A stretch of DNA of 43,324 nt from Gammaproteobacteria bacterium (GCA_024641505.1 JAHECY010000028.1:1-43324); one strand, 5' to 3'; counted from the stretch's first letter, positions 8,937-17,188 are shown. The notes: a model not told the origin generated them from the sequence alone. Translations and numbers: made by a program.

Positions 8937-9016
8937 CATTGCCTGAAACATTGCCTCCTGGCGTCGCCAGCCACCACGTCGCGCGGTGTGTCCATACACC
9001 GGAGCGAGCACCGTAG

Positions 9017-9769
9017 TCAGGTTTCCTTGGAGGCTCGGGCCATGACCCAGACATCCACGCGCTCCACGCCATGCTCATGCAAGCAGCGCACCAATGCCGC
9101 CGCCGTACTACCTGTGGTTAAGACATCATCAACCACCGCTATGTGACAGCAGGTCAGGGGTCGTACCACCGCGAACGCGTGACGCATGTTCAATTCTCGT
9201 TGGCGCGGCCCTAATAGCAATTGATCCCGAGTTTCCCGGGAACGATCACAACTTGTAGTATCGACCGGTAAATGCAGCACGCGCCCTAGCACGCGCGCCA
9301 GCTCCAGCGCCTGATTGTAGCCGCGCTGCCGCAGGCGTTTTTCATGAAGCGGTACCGGCATGATGAGGTCCGGCAATGACAACTCATGTTGCCGGTAGGC
9401 CGCGAACAGTAATCCCAAGGTCCGGGCGACATGCAACTGGGATTGGTATTTTAGTTGCCAGATCAAACTGGAAACCGGCTCGGCATACCGGAACGGGGCC
9501 ACAATACGCGACCACGGGGGAGGCGCTGTCAGACATCGACCGCACATATCCATACCCTCTGGCAGGGGAAGGGCACAATGGGAGCAGCACTGAAAATTAA
9601 ACGGTAAAACAGTCAAGCAATGCGGGCAAACCAATGTGCCCGAATTCGTCCACTCATCACAGAAAAGGCAGGGGCCTGACGCATACAAAAGGTTGTTTAT
9701 TAACCAATCGTCTACTTTTTGACGCACGGCGGTTGACAAGTGCTCCAGGCGCGCTAACATCCCTATCAT
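9017..9769 (-). CDS. comF: ComF family phosphoribosyltransferase-like protein
   Basis: ComF/GntX family protein, needed in naturally competent bacteria for single-stranded DNA handling during uptake; its role elsewhere is less clear. The 250-residue product has an N-terminal double zinc finger, with paired Cys at 34/37, 48/51, 62/65 and 76/79, then a phosphoribosyltransferase domain with the PRPP loop IAVVDDVLTTGSTA (210-223) and the family motif RLRQRGYNQALELA (145-158). It starts 39 bp from bioB on the opposite strand, a frequent arrangement in Gammaproteobacteria, so the two share a promoter region. The start could also be the ATG at 9760. Confidence 0.9.
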   Translation of the reverse strand: MIGMLARLEHLSTAVRQKVDDWLINNLLYASGPCLFCDEWTNSGTLVCPHCLTVLPFNFQCCSHCALPLPEGMDMCGRCLTAPPPWSRIVAPFRYAEPVSSLIWQLKYQSQLHVARTLGLLFAAYRQHELSLPDLIMPVPLHEKRLRQRGYNQALELARVLGRVLHLPVDTTSCDRSRETRDQLLLGPRQRELNMRHAFAVVRPLTCCHIAVVDDVLTTGSTAAALVRCLHEHGVERVDVWVMARASKET

Positions 9770-9808
9770 TTTGCCGACCTTCCCTAGCCGATATCAAAGG
9801 ACAACGTT

Positions 9809-10834
9809 ATGACAGATCAAGCCATTTATCAACGCATCAACGGGTTGATGGAAACCGCTTTGCAAGGAGGGGAAATTGACGGTCAGGACGGTCTGTGGCT
9901 GTTGCAGTTGCACCATGACTACTTGCCTTGGTTGATGGCCTGCGCCGACCGCCTGCGTAAAGCGTTCCGCGGTGATGCCATAGAAGTCTGCGCTATCAGC
10001 AACGTGCGCTCCGGTAACTGTTCTGAGAATTGTTCCTTTTGTTCACAAAGCGGTCACCACAAAACCGCGGCGCCCGTTTACAACTATATTGCCACCGATG
10101 ATTTGGTGACCCAGGCACAGCAAGCACGCGCCTGGGGCGTCAGCGATTTTGGCGTGGTATCCAAGGGGTGGGGGATACGCTCCGCCAAGGAACATAATCA
10201 ACTCCGGGACTATTTCGCCGCCCTGGACGCGCATTCCGATATCGGTCGTTGCGCGAGTCTGGGGGTTCTGGATGCAGACTCCGCTCAGACGTTAAAGGGA
10301 TATGGCTTGGAAAATTATCACCATAACCTGGAAACCGCGGAAAGTAATTTTCACAATGTCTGTACTACCCATAGCTACCAGGAAAATATCGATACCATTA
10401 ATCATGCGCGTGCCGCGGGGTTGCGGGTGTGTTCCGGCGGCATCCTCGGTATGGGTGAAAGTCTGGAACAACGCATTGAATTGGCGTTGACCCTGCGAGC
10501 ACTCGGGGTCGAATCCGTGCCCTTGAATTTCCTTAACCCCCAGCAAGGTACTCCGCTGGAGGATATCGCCCCGATGACGCCGCTTAACATTCTGCAGAAT
10601 ATTGCCGTGTTCCGGTTTATGCTGCCGCGAGCTGAAATCCGTATTGCCGGGGGACGCACCTTCTTGGGCGACATGCAATCCATGATTTTCATGGCCGGCG
10701 CCTCTGGCGTTATGATCGGTAACTATCTCACCACCGCCGGCCGCCAGGTGGCGGACGATTTACGCATGTTTCAAGACCTTAAACTCAGCATACGGGCCGA
10801 TACCCAACACCGGCGCCAGCAGTCTCCGGCCTGA
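9809..10834 (+). CDS. bioB: Biotin synthase (variant lacking one [2Fe-2S] cysteine)
   Basis: Radical SAM enzyme that inserts sulfur into dethiobiotin, the last step of biotin synthesis. The 341-residue protein has the CxxxCxxC site C71/C75/C78 for the [4Fe-4S] cluster. Of the four ligands that hold the sulfur-donating [2Fe-2S] cluster in E. coli (C97, C128, C188, R260), three align at matching spacing (C148, C208, R278), but the C97 position is glycine (G115, exactly 37 residues after the last radical-SAM cysteine, as in E. coli). An extra cysteine, C185, occurs where E. coli has Ile165. AAAGGA at 9795-9800 precedes the ATG. First gene of bioBFHCD. The family call is firm; full activity is less so. 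Confidence 0.93.
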   Translation: MTDQAIYQRINGLMETALQGGEIDGQDGLWLLQLHHDYLPWLMACADRLRKAFRGDAIEVCAISNVRSGNCSENCSFCSQSGHHKTAAPVYNYIATDDLVTQAQQARAWGVSDFGVVSKGWGIRSAKEHNQLRDYFAALDAHSDIGRCASLGVLDADSAQTLKGYGLENYHHNLETAESNFHNVCTTHSYQENIDTINHARAAGLRVCSGGILGMGESLEQRIELALTLRALGVESVPLNFLNPQQGTPLEDIAPMTPLNILQNIAVFRFMLPRAEIRIAGGRTFLGDMQSMIFMAGASGVMIGNYLTTAGRQVADDLRMFQDLKLSIRADTQHRRQQSPA

Positions 10835-10844
10835 ACCAACCGCC

Positions 10845-12005
10845 ATGGACGCCCTGTTGGACGCCCTCAAAGCGCGTCTGCAACTGCAGGAAACCCGCCA
10901 GCTGTACCGGCGCCGACGCACCCTGGACAGCCCCCAGGGGGCGGAGATCGTGGCGGACGGCAACCGCTATGTCAGTTTTTGCAGCAACGACTACCTGGGA
11001 TTGGCAAACCATCCCGAGGTTGTGGCCGCCCTGATCAGTGGCGCCCGGCAATATGGCGTCGGCAGTGGCGCTGCGCATTTGATTACCGGCCACCACCGCA
11101 TCCATCAGCAACTCGAGGAAGCCCTGGCCCGGTATACCGGACGCGAACGGGCCCTGCTGTTCTCCACCGGTTACATGGCCAACCTGGGCGTGATCACGGC
11201 GCTTGCCGGCCGGGGTGATGCGGTTTTCGAAGACCGCCTGAACCACGCCTCGCTGCTGGACGGGGGCCGGCTCAGTGGCGCACGTTTTACCCGCTACCCC
11301 CATAACGAGCCATCGGCCCTGGCCTTGTTGCTTGACAAACAGCCGGCAGCCTGTCGCCTGGTGGTGACGGACGGCGTATTCAGCATGGACGGCAGCACCG
11401 CGCGCCTTCAGGAACTGGCGGACGTCTGCAGCACCCGCCAAACCTGGTTGATGGTTGATGACGCGCACGGCCTGGGCGTTCTAGGAACGCATGGCAAGGG
11501 CACGACGGAACATCTGGCGCTGTCGCCGCAACACGTCCCGATACTCATGGGCACGCTCGGTAAAGCCTTTGGCACTTTCGGCGCTTTCATCGCCGGGGCC
11601 GATACCTTGATCGAATACTTGATTCAATTTGCGCGCAGCTATATCTACACCACCGCATTATCACCCGCACTGGCGCAGGCCAGTCTGCAAGCATTGCAGA
11701 TCAGCCAGGATGAGTCCTGGCGCCGGGAGCACCTGCGCAGGTTAATCTCTCATTTTCGGCAACGCGCTCAAGCGTTGCAGCTGCCGATCACCGACAGCAT
11801 CACCCCCATCCAACCCTATATCACCGGTGATGCCCAGAGCGCTCTGGCCCTGAGCCAGCGCTTACAGCAGTCCGGATTACTGGTGCCCGCCATCCGGCCA
11901 CCCACGGTTCCGGAAGGCAGCGCGCGCTTACGCATCACCTTGTCTGCCGCTCACGACCTGGATCAGGTGGACCGGCTGATTGATCAACTGGCGGCACATT
12001 CGTGA
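10845..12005 (+). CDS. bioF: 8-amino-7-oxononanoate synthase
   Basis: PLP enzyme that condenses pimeloyl-ACP with alanine to give 8-amino-7-oxononanoate. The 386-residue protein is a typical alpha-oxoamine synthase: SFCSNDYLGLANHP (44-57), GVGSGAAHLITGHHR (71-85), the stacking GYM segment near 110, MVDDAHGLGVLG (203-214) with D205/H208 contacting PLP, and the Schiff-base lysine K240 in TLGKAFGTFG. Follows bioB by 10 bp and overlaps bioH by 4 bp (GTGA at 12002-12005). No strong ribosome-binding site, so translation probably depends on coupling to bioB. Confidence 0.96.
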   Translation: MDALLDALKARLQLQETRQLYRRRRTLDSPQGAEIVADGNRYVSFCSNDYLGLANHPEVVAALISGARQYGVGSGAAHLITGHHRIHQQLEEALARYTGRERALLFSTGYMANLGVITALAGRGDAVFEDRLNHASLLDGGRLSGARFTRYPHNEPSALALLLDKQPAACRLVVTDGVFSMDGSTARLQELADVCSTRQTWLMVDDAHGLGVLGTHGKGTTEHLALSPQHVPILMGTLGKAFGTFGAFIAGADTLIEYLIQFARSYIYTTALSPALAQASLQALQISQDESWRREHLRRLISHFRQRAQALQLPITDSITPIQPYITGDAQSALALSQRLQQSGLLVPAIRPPTVPEGSARLRITLSAAHDLDQVDRLIDQLAAHS

Positions 12006-12766
12006 AACTGTACCACACCGTTGCCGGCATCGGGCCGGACCTGGTACTACTGCATGGCTGGGGCATGCACAGCGGTATCATGGATTCTATCGCCGCACGC
12101 TACCAACAACGTTTTCGTGTACATAGTATTGATTTGCCTGGACATGGTCGCAGCAGGGATGGGTCCAGTAATTTCACCCTGGAACAGGTGCGTACAGCAC
12201 TCACCGCGGTGATGCCGAAGAATGCTCAGCTACTCGGCTGGTCCCTGGGCGGATTGCTGGGCATGTCCATAGCGCTTGATGCACCCACCCACGTGGCCAA
12301 GCTGATCCTGCTGTGCAGCAGTCCGCAGTTCTTCAGCGACCAACACTGGCCACACGGCATGAGTCCGGCGCTATTATCCGGCTTCGCAGACGAATTGCTC
12401 AAAGACTATCGCGGCACCGTATTACGGTTTCTCGGCCTGTGCACCCAGGGCAGCCCCGCCGTGCGCGAGGATCTGCGCAAACTGAAAACGATGGTGTTCA
12501 CCCCCGGCGCACCGGAGCCGCAAGCACTGCTCAGCGGGCTCCATATCTTGCAGCACTGTTCGTTGATTGATCGCTTGGGTGAACTGACCCTGCCGGTTCA
12601 TTTCATCATGGGAGCACATGACCGCATCGTACCGCCAGACGCGGCTTCGGCCGCTGCGCGACTGCTGCCGGATGCATCGATTTCGGTCATTGCCGGCGCC
12701 AGCCATCTGCCTTTCATTTCACATGCCAACGAATGTTTCACCGAACTGGATCGGCACCTGGTATGA
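12002..12766 (+). CDS. bioH: Pimeloyl-[acyl-carrier protein] methyl ester esterase
   Basis: Alpha/beta hydrolase that removes the methyl group from pimeloyl-ACP methyl ester, ending the BioC-started chain elongation. The GTG start at 12002 overlaps the bioF stop codon. The 254-residue product has the nucleophile motif GWSLGG with S81, acid D207 in GAHDRIVPP and H235 in GASHLPF, almost the same numbering as E. coli BioH (82, 207, 235), plus LLHGWGMHS (17-24) forming the oxyanion region. It overlaps bioC by 4 bp. Confidence 0.95.
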   Translation: MKLYHTVAGIGPDLVLLHGWGMHSGIMDSIAARYQQRFRVHSIDLPGHGRSRDGSSNFTLEQVRTALTAVMPKNAQLLGWSLGGLLGMSIALDAPTHVAKLILLCSSPQFFSDQHWPHGMSPALLSGFADELLKDYRGTVLRFLGLCTQGSPAVREDLRKLKTMVFTPGAPEPQALLSGLHILQHCSLIDRLGELTLPVHFIMGAHDRIVPPDAASAAARLLPDASISVIAGASHLPFISHANECFTELDRHLV

Positions 12767-13653
12767 GCCACGAAGAATATCGCGTCGACAAGCGCCTGAT
12801 CAAAGCATCGTTTGACCGGGCCGCGGCACGCTACGATCAATACGCGGTGCTGCAACACGAAGTCGGCGCACGGTTGGTGGAACGCCTGAACTATATACGA
12901 CTGCAACCCGACACCATCGTCGATGCCGGCACCGGCACCGGGCGCCATAGCCAATCACTGCTGGCCAAGTATCAACACGCCACGGTGCTGAGCCTGGATT
13001 TGTCCATGGGCATGCTGCAGATCGCGCGCCGGCAAGATGCCGATGGTGCGCGGCAAGAGTTCTTGTGCGCTGACATTGAAAACCTGCCACTGGCACGGCA
13101 CTCGATTGATCTGTTGTTTTCCAATCTTACCGTGCAGTGGGTACAAGACTATGATCAACTGTTCAGCGAAATCAATCGGGTGCTGAAACCAGGGGGGTTG
13201 CTGTTATTCACCAGCTTTGGTCCAGACACCCTCAGCGAATTGCGTTCCAGCTGGGCCGCCGTCGACCAGCATGTGCATGTCAACGCATTCATGGACATGC
13301 ATGATATCGGTGATGCCATGGTACGCAGTGGGTTGGCGGACCCGGTGATGGATGTTGAACATTTTCACTTAACCTATCCGGATGCCTGGCAGTTGATGCG
13401 CGAACTGAAAAACATCGGTGCCCATAATATGGCCCATGGCCGCAACCCGCAACTCACCGGCAAATCCCGGATCCAGGCCATGGCCACCGCCTATGAACAA
13501 TTCCGCAGCGACGGTTTGCTCCCCGTCACCTATGAAGTCATTTATGGCCATGCCTGGGGTAGCGGCAAACAGACGCAACATACCGCTGAGGACGGATCGG
13601 TGGGCATACCGGTGTCCGCCCTACGCGGGCGACGCGGCTTAACAACGGAATAA
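12763..13653 (+). CDS. bioC: Malonyl-[acyl-carrier protein] O-methyltransferase
   Basis: SAM-dependent methyltransferase that caps malonyl-ACP so that fatty-acid synthesis can build the pimeloyl chain. The start at 12763 is chosen because its ATG overlaps the bioH stop (ATGA), and the product then begins like other BioC proteins, with SFDRAAARYDQYAVLQ at 16-31. Motif I is VDAGTGTG (53-60); the acidic residue D79 follows in SLDLS; DIENLPL and the FSNLTVQWVQD segment are BioC-typical. At 296 residues it is longer than E. coli BioC (251), mainly at the C-terminus, as seen in many non-enteric relatives. Confidence 0.93.
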   Translation: MSHEEYRVDKRLIKASFDRAAARYDQYAVLQHEVGARLVERLNYIRLQPDTIVDAGTGTGRHSQSLLAKYQHATVLSLDLSMGMLQIARRQDADGARQEFLCADIENLPLARHSIDLLFSNLTVQWVQDYDQLFSEINRVLKPGGLLLFTSFGPDTLSELRSSWAAVDQHVHVNAFMDMHDIGDAMVRSGLADPVMDVEHFHLTYPDAWQLMRELKNIGAHNMAHGRNPQLTGKSRIQAMATAYEQFRSDGLLPVTYEVIYGHAWGSGKQTQHTAEDGSVGIPVSALRGRRGLTTE

Positions 13654-13664
13654 GGGTGTTACCC

Positions 13665-14387
13665 ATGCATGACAATCCGGGGTCCGCAGCAACCGACGCC
13701 GCCCGCGCCTACTTTATAACCGGTACCGATACCGGCTGTGGCAAAACCCTGGTCACCAGCGCCCTGTTGACCCATGTCAAGGCCAAGGGCCACAGTTGCC
13801 TGGCGCTGAAACCTGTTGCCACCGGTGCACGACTGACCCCGGAGGGACTGCGCAACGATGATGCGCTGCAACTGCAACAACTCAGCAGCGTGCGCTTACC
13901 GTATCAAGACATCAATCCCTATGTGTATGCTCCCGCCGTCAGTCCGCACCTGGCCGCAGCCGAAACCCGGCAACAAATTGATCTTTCCGTGATCGTCGAT
14001 AATTTTTCACGGCTGCGCAATCGTGCGCAATTCATCTTCGTCGAAGGCGTTGGCGGTTGGTATGCACCGTTGACGACATCTGATACCGTCGCGGATCTTG
14101 CAGAGCACCTCGGGTTGCCGGTAATTCTGGTGGTGGGATTACGGCTGGGATGCCTGAACCATGCATTACTCAGCTACCGGGCGATAAAACAATGTGCGTT
14201 ACCCGTGGCGGGGTGGGTCGCCAATAGCATCGATCCCGCCATGGAACACCGGCAACAAAATATCGATACCCTGCAGCGCCTCATTGATGCGCCGCTGCTC
14301 GCCACCTTGACCTATCAAACGCCGCCGGACCTGGAACAAATGGCGCAACGTTTCAACCTGCGACTGGCAACCAATCGCCAGGGATAA
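13665..14387 (+). CDS. bioD: Dethiobiotin synthetase
   Basis: ATP-dependent carboxylase that closes the ureido ring of biotin (7,8-diaminononanoate to dethiobiotin). The ATG at 13665 is preferred over an in-frame GTG at 13656 because TAAGGG (13651-13656) then has normal spacing. The 240-residue product has the P-loop GTDTGCGKT (20-28), KPVATGA at the substrate site, and VEGVGGWYAPL for metal and substrate binding. Last gene of the cluster; bioA, needed for the preceding step, is not in this window. Confidence 0.94.
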   Translation: MHDNPGSAATDAARAYFITGTDTGCGKTLVTSALLTHVKAKGHSCLALKPVATGARLTPEGLRNDDALQLQQLSSVRLPYQDINPYVYAPAVSPHLAAAETRQQIDLSVIVDNFSRLRNRAQFIFVEGVGGWYAPLTTSDTVADLAEHLGLPVILVVGLRLGCLNHALLSYRAIKQCALPVAGWVANSIDPAMEHRQQNIDTLQRLIDAPLLATLTYQTPPDLEQMAQRFNLRLATNRQG

Positions 14388-14417
14388 CGGACATCCGAAG
14401 GACAGGAACCTGTATTA

Positions 14418-14693
14418 ATGCGCTCAGACCCGAAAAAACTGCTGACACGACATCAAAAACTCATTCATTCGGAACTGCTGAAAGTGGAGTCTCATGTACA
14501 ACGCGCCTCCGGGGACTGGATCATCAACACCGTCATGGTTACCGGCAGCACCGTGCCGTTCCGATTTAAACGTAAACAGCAATATCGAGACCTGACCGGC
14601 GCACGCGTCAACCTTACCTATTACATCAGCAGTGAATGCGTCGCGGGATTGGCCGTGGATGTCTTTAACGTCGTGCGCATAAAAATTTCCTGA
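14418..14693 (+). CDS. Hypothetical protein, 91 residues
   Basis: Not recognised. A small basic protein starting 30 bp after bioD on the same strand, with AGGAAC (14404-14409) at good spacing before the ATG, so it may be the last gene of the bio transcript. The N-terminal 35 residues look helical and charged; the middle (residues 35-70) looks like beta strands with a basic patch FRFKRKQQYRD. No signal peptide, membrane segment or cysteine cluster is seen. The reading frame is probably real because of its position and ribosome-binding site; function unknown. Confidence 0.6.
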   Translation: MRSDPKKLLTRHQKLIHSELLKVESHVQRASGDWIINTVMVTGSTVPFRFKRKQQYRDLTGARVNLTYYISSECVAGLAVDVFNVVRIKIS

Positions 14694-15138
14694 AGCAGCC
14701 CACCACCCACTGGGTGAGTGCGATCATGCTGTGCGTTAAGATCGCGTCATTTCACCGGCTGATCACGAACGGTCTGCCGGACGCGTCACCCGCTGCATGC
14801 CTGGTGGCAGGCTTGCACAATGAATTCCACATTACGTCTCCTGAAAGAAACCGGAGTCGAGCCTTGTTAATCCCATATTATTTTAGGCTCAACCAGGCAC
14901 ATCTGGTCATCTGCAATATCTTTTTCCGGGGCAACACTCCAATCGCTACGTCGCCATGAGCTTGATTTGCATCATCATAAGCTGTCCAATAAATACATTA
15001 TTGAGCGCCATATATGTTTTTAATTATTTTTTGACATGCAGACGGTCAAGAATATAGAACATGTCTTAGCAAAGGTGCCGTTGCGCGCAAGGACAATGAT
15101 GTCGAAACACCATAGATTCAGACAAGGAACCCGTTGCC
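14694..15138. other. Intergenic gap without convincing gene
   Basis: 445 bp between the 91-residue gene and the Cys/His-rich gene. An open frame with a GTG start (14714-14959) has no ribosome-binding site and no recognisable product. The left half has base composition like coding DNA and could be decayed sequence; the right half (from about 14970) is AT-rich and holds the promoter listed separately. Confidence 0.5.
15031..15058 (+). promoter_or_regulatory. Candidate sigma-70 promoter for the Cys/His-rich gene
   Basis: Perfect -35 TTGACA (15031-15036), 16-bp spacer, then TATAGA (15053-15058) as -10. It lies about 80 bp before the ATG at 15139 in an AT-rich region, giving an mRNA leader of roughly 70 bases. 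Confidence 0.5.
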
Positions 15139-15507
15139 ATGAACAATACCACGCCTGCTACCGTTAACTGTCGCGTCCACGGCCGGCAATCGACTAACTA
15201 TGCTTGCCAACATGTTGTCCAGAGTTTAAACAATGGAATACCGCAGGGCTTTTGGTGGTCTGCCTCATCCGGCAATGACGCGCGGCCTGTTGCCTGGTGC
15301 AATGCGTGTGAAGCCGAGGTCAATGAGTTTGGTGAATGGAACGAAACGTACCAGGCTACCGCCAATATCATGCCACTTTGCGAAAAGTGTTATGAGCTGG
15401 CCAAGGCCATGAACATCAAAAAAAAGCAAAAAAAATGGTGGCATGTCTGGAAATCACTCTCGACATCCTCTGGTCGGTCCACGGGCAGAGACGGACGTTC
15501 TTCTTAA
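15139..15507 (+). CDS. Hypothetical Cys/His-rich (likely zinc-binding) protein
   Basis: Not recognised by name. The 122-residue protein has a regular set of possible metal ligands: CxxH (C11, H14), CxH (C23, H25), CxxC (C54, C57) and CxxC (C81, C84), enough for two zinc sites. The order suggests a compact, treble-clef-like fold. Trp/Phe-rich stretches (GFWW, 37-40) lie between. The tail from residue 93 is strongly basic (KKKQKKWW) then Ser/Arg-rich, which could contact nucleic acid or membrane. AAGGA precedes the ATG at normal spacing, and a good promoter lies upstream. Likely a stand-alone gene. Function unknown; zinc binding is inferred from the spacing of ligands. Confidence 0.65.
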   Translation: MNNTTPATVNCRVHGRQSTNYACQHVVQSLNNGIPQGFWWSASSGNDARPVAWCNACEAEVNEFGEWNETYQATANIMPLCEKCYELAKAMNIKKKQKKWWHVWKSLSTSSGRSTGRDGRSS

Positions 15508-15559
15508 GCACCTGCGCCATAAGCATACATAGCACAGGTGGCTCTCCGGTGATGTAACA

Positions 15560-16084
15560 ATGGCCCCATCGCCGGGTCTCGACGTGATGCAGACCCCAGA
15601 CCACCACCTGCCCTTGAGCGACGCAAACTTTTCACTGCGTGAGGCGAACCTTTCTGATCTGGAAACCGTGCTGAACCTGGTACTGGCTTACCATCACCAC
15701 GCGGGCATCGAAATGCCGCCAGCGCTGCTAAAAAAAGCCCTGATCCCATTGCTCGGTACCCGCCACTATGGCCGAATCTGGTTGAGTTCCTGCGACCAGA
15801 CCATTATTGGTTACATCTGCCTGTGCTTTGGCTATAGCCTGGAGTTCGCCGGTCGCGACGCGTTCATCGATGAACTGTATATCGTGGAGGAGTTTCGAGG
15901 ACGCGGCTTGGGACGTGCCATGCTGGCAGCCGTGATGCAACAGGCGACTGCACTCAAGATTGCAGCGCTGCATCTGGAGGTCGCCAGCGATAACACAAGG
16001 CTTACCGCTTTCTACCGCGCCCTGGGTTTTGAACCACGGCACAGATATAATTTACTGTCCCGCAACATTGGACATGGCGCATAA
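15560..16084 (+). CDS. GNAT family N-acetyltransferase
   Basis: Acetyl-CoA-dependent transferase of unknown substrate. In the 174-residue product the GNAT domain covers about 24-165: FSLREANLSDLETVLNLV at the start, the central strand FIDELYIVEEFRGRGLGRAML (102-122) with the acetyl-CoA pyrophosphate loop RGRGLGRA, and the C-terminal NTRLTAFYRALGFEPR, typical of the family. An alternative ATG at 15587 would remove nine residues outside the domain. No operon partner: the upstream gene is 52 bp away and the downstream gene is convergent. Confidence 0.88.
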   Translation: MAPSPGLDVMQTPDHHLPLSDANFSLREANLSDLETVLNLVLAYHHHAGIEMPPALLKKALIPLLGTRHYGRIWLSSCDQTIIGYICLCFGYSLEFAGRDAFIDELYIVEEFRGRGLGRAMLAAVMQQATALKIAALHLEVASDNTRLTAFYRALGFEPRHRYNLLSRNIGHGA

Positions 16085-16107
16085 ACCAATGCTGCCGGTA
16101 CCAGCGC

Positions 16108-16139
16108 AAAAGATAACGCCACCCGAAGGTGGCGTTATC
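16108..16139 (-). terminator. Intrinsic terminator of rpoH
   Basis: Perfect 12-bp stem, arms 16112-16123 and 16128-16139. On the minus strand the loop is the extra-stable C(UUCG)G tetraloop and is followed by TTTT (16111-16108). It lies 20 bp past the rpoH stop. On the plus strand the same hairpin follows the GNAT gene, but without a T-run. Confidence 0.8.
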
Positions 16140-16159
16140 GGGAACTGATAAATTCCGCG

Positions 16160-17014
16160 CTATGCTTCCATGGCATTTTTCAGTTTCTTAATCGCATTAT
16201 TTTCCAGTTGGCGGATACGTTCCGCGGAGACGCTGTATTTAGCCGCCAACTCATGCAGCGTTACTTTGTCATCAGCCAGCCAGCGTTGCTCGAGTATATC
16301 TCGACTGCGTTCATCAAGATCCGCCAGGGCGGTTTGTAACCGGTAGGTATGATGATCTTCCCAGTTTTCCTGCTCCAACTGCTCCGCCGGGTCGGCACCC
16401 GCGTCATTCAGATAGTTCGCCGGCGCGTAATAATTATCGTCGTCATCCGCATCCCCATAGTTATCGAAGGCAGCGTCGTGGCTGCTCATGCGTTTTTCCA
16501 TTTCCAGGACGACTTCCGGTGACACACCAAGATCTTTGGCAACCGTCTCCACTTCAGCCTGGGTGAACCAGCCCAGGCGTTTTTTCGAACTGCGCAAATT
16601 AAAAAATAATTTGCGTTGCGCCTTGGTCGTCGCAACCTTAACGATACGCCAGTTACGCAAAATAAATTCGTGAATTTCAGCACGGATCCAGTGCACTGCG
16701 AAGGAAACCAGGCGGACACCGACATTGGGATCGAAACGCTTCACCGCTTTCATCAGCCCGACATTGCCTTCCTGGATCAAGTCACCCAGTGGCAACCCAT
16801 AGCCTTTGTAACCCCGGGCGATATGGACGACAAAACGCAAGTGCGCCATTACTAAACGCTGCGCCGCGAGCAGATCATTTTCTGCGGTCAGGCGTCGGGC
16901 ATAACCCTGTTCCTCCTCAAGACTCAGGATTGGAATCTGATTTACCGCACTCACATAGGCTTCCAAACTGCCGGCGGTGCTGGGATTGATCGCAAGGACC
17001 AGGTCTTTTGCCAT
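16160..17014 (-). CDS. rpoH: RNA polymerase sigma factor RpoH (sigma-32)
   Basis: Heat-shock sigma factor directing RNA polymerase to chaperone and protease genes. The start is taken at the ATG at 17014 (MAKDLVLAI), with AGGGG about 8 bp upstream; an earlier TTG adds two residues only. The 284-residue product matches E. coli RpoH throughout: region 2 ([50 protein letters not shown]), the diagnostic RpoH box QRKLFFNLR (133-141), an Asp-rich linker near 185, and region 4 with the helix-turn-helix [11 protein letters not shown]. Genes ftsY, ftsE and ftsX lie upstream on the same strand, the conserved gammaproteobacterial order. A CIRCE-like operator stands 37 bp upstream. Confidence 0.97.
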   Translation of the reverse strand: MAKDLVLAINPSTAGSLEAYVSAVNQIPILSLEEEQGYARRLTAENDLLAAQRLVMAHLRFVVHIARGYKGYGLPLGDLIQEGNVGLMKAVKRFDPNVGVRLVSFAVHWIRAEIHEFILRNWRIVKVATTKAQRKLFFNLRSSKKRLGWFTQAEVETVAKDLGVSPEVVLEMEKRMSSHDAAFDNYGDADDDDNYYAPANYLNDAGADPAEQLEQENWEDHHTYRLQTALADLDERSRDILEQRWLADDKVTLHELAAKYSVSAERIRQLENNAIKKLKNAMEA

Positions 17015-17051
17015 ATGCAATACCCCTAATATTAGCTATTAATCATGAAGT

Positions 17052-17078
17052 TTAGCACTCCATGCCTGAGAGTGCCAA
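17052..17078. promoter_or_regulatory. CIRCE element (HrcA operator) upstream of rpoH
   Basis: The inverted repeat TTAGCACTC-N9-GAGTGCCAA differs from the CIRCE consensus (TTAGCACTC-N9-GAGTGCTAA) at one base. CIRCE is the binding site of the heat-shock repressor HrcA. It ends 37 bp before the rpoH ATG. On the minus strand TTGGCA (17078-17073), an 18-bp spacer and TAAACT (17054-17049) make a plausible sigma-70 promoter embedded in the element, so HrcA binding would block it. Confidence 0.8.
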
Positions 17079-17188
17079 GAGATGGGGAAGTTCCAACGCG
17101 AAATTAATAGCCCATGTAACAAATTTTTTCACGGACACCGCCCCGGCTGCGGACCGGAGCTGGTACCAACCTCCTAACCAATTGAAAA

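Noticed and set aside
10785-11468. A 227-codon open frame on the minus strand opposite bioB/bioF
   Set aside because: Shadow of the strongly conserved BioF sequence; product is low-complexity Gly/Ala/Gln-rich without known features.
14714-14959. GTG-started frame of 81 codons between the 91-residue gene and the Cys/His-rich gene
   Set aside because: No ribosome-binding site, no similarity to anything recognised, and composition not clearly coding.
15509-15539. CACCTG/CAGGTG inverted repeat after the Cys/His-rich gene
   Set aside because: Large loop, mismatch in the stem and no T-run; not a convincing terminator.
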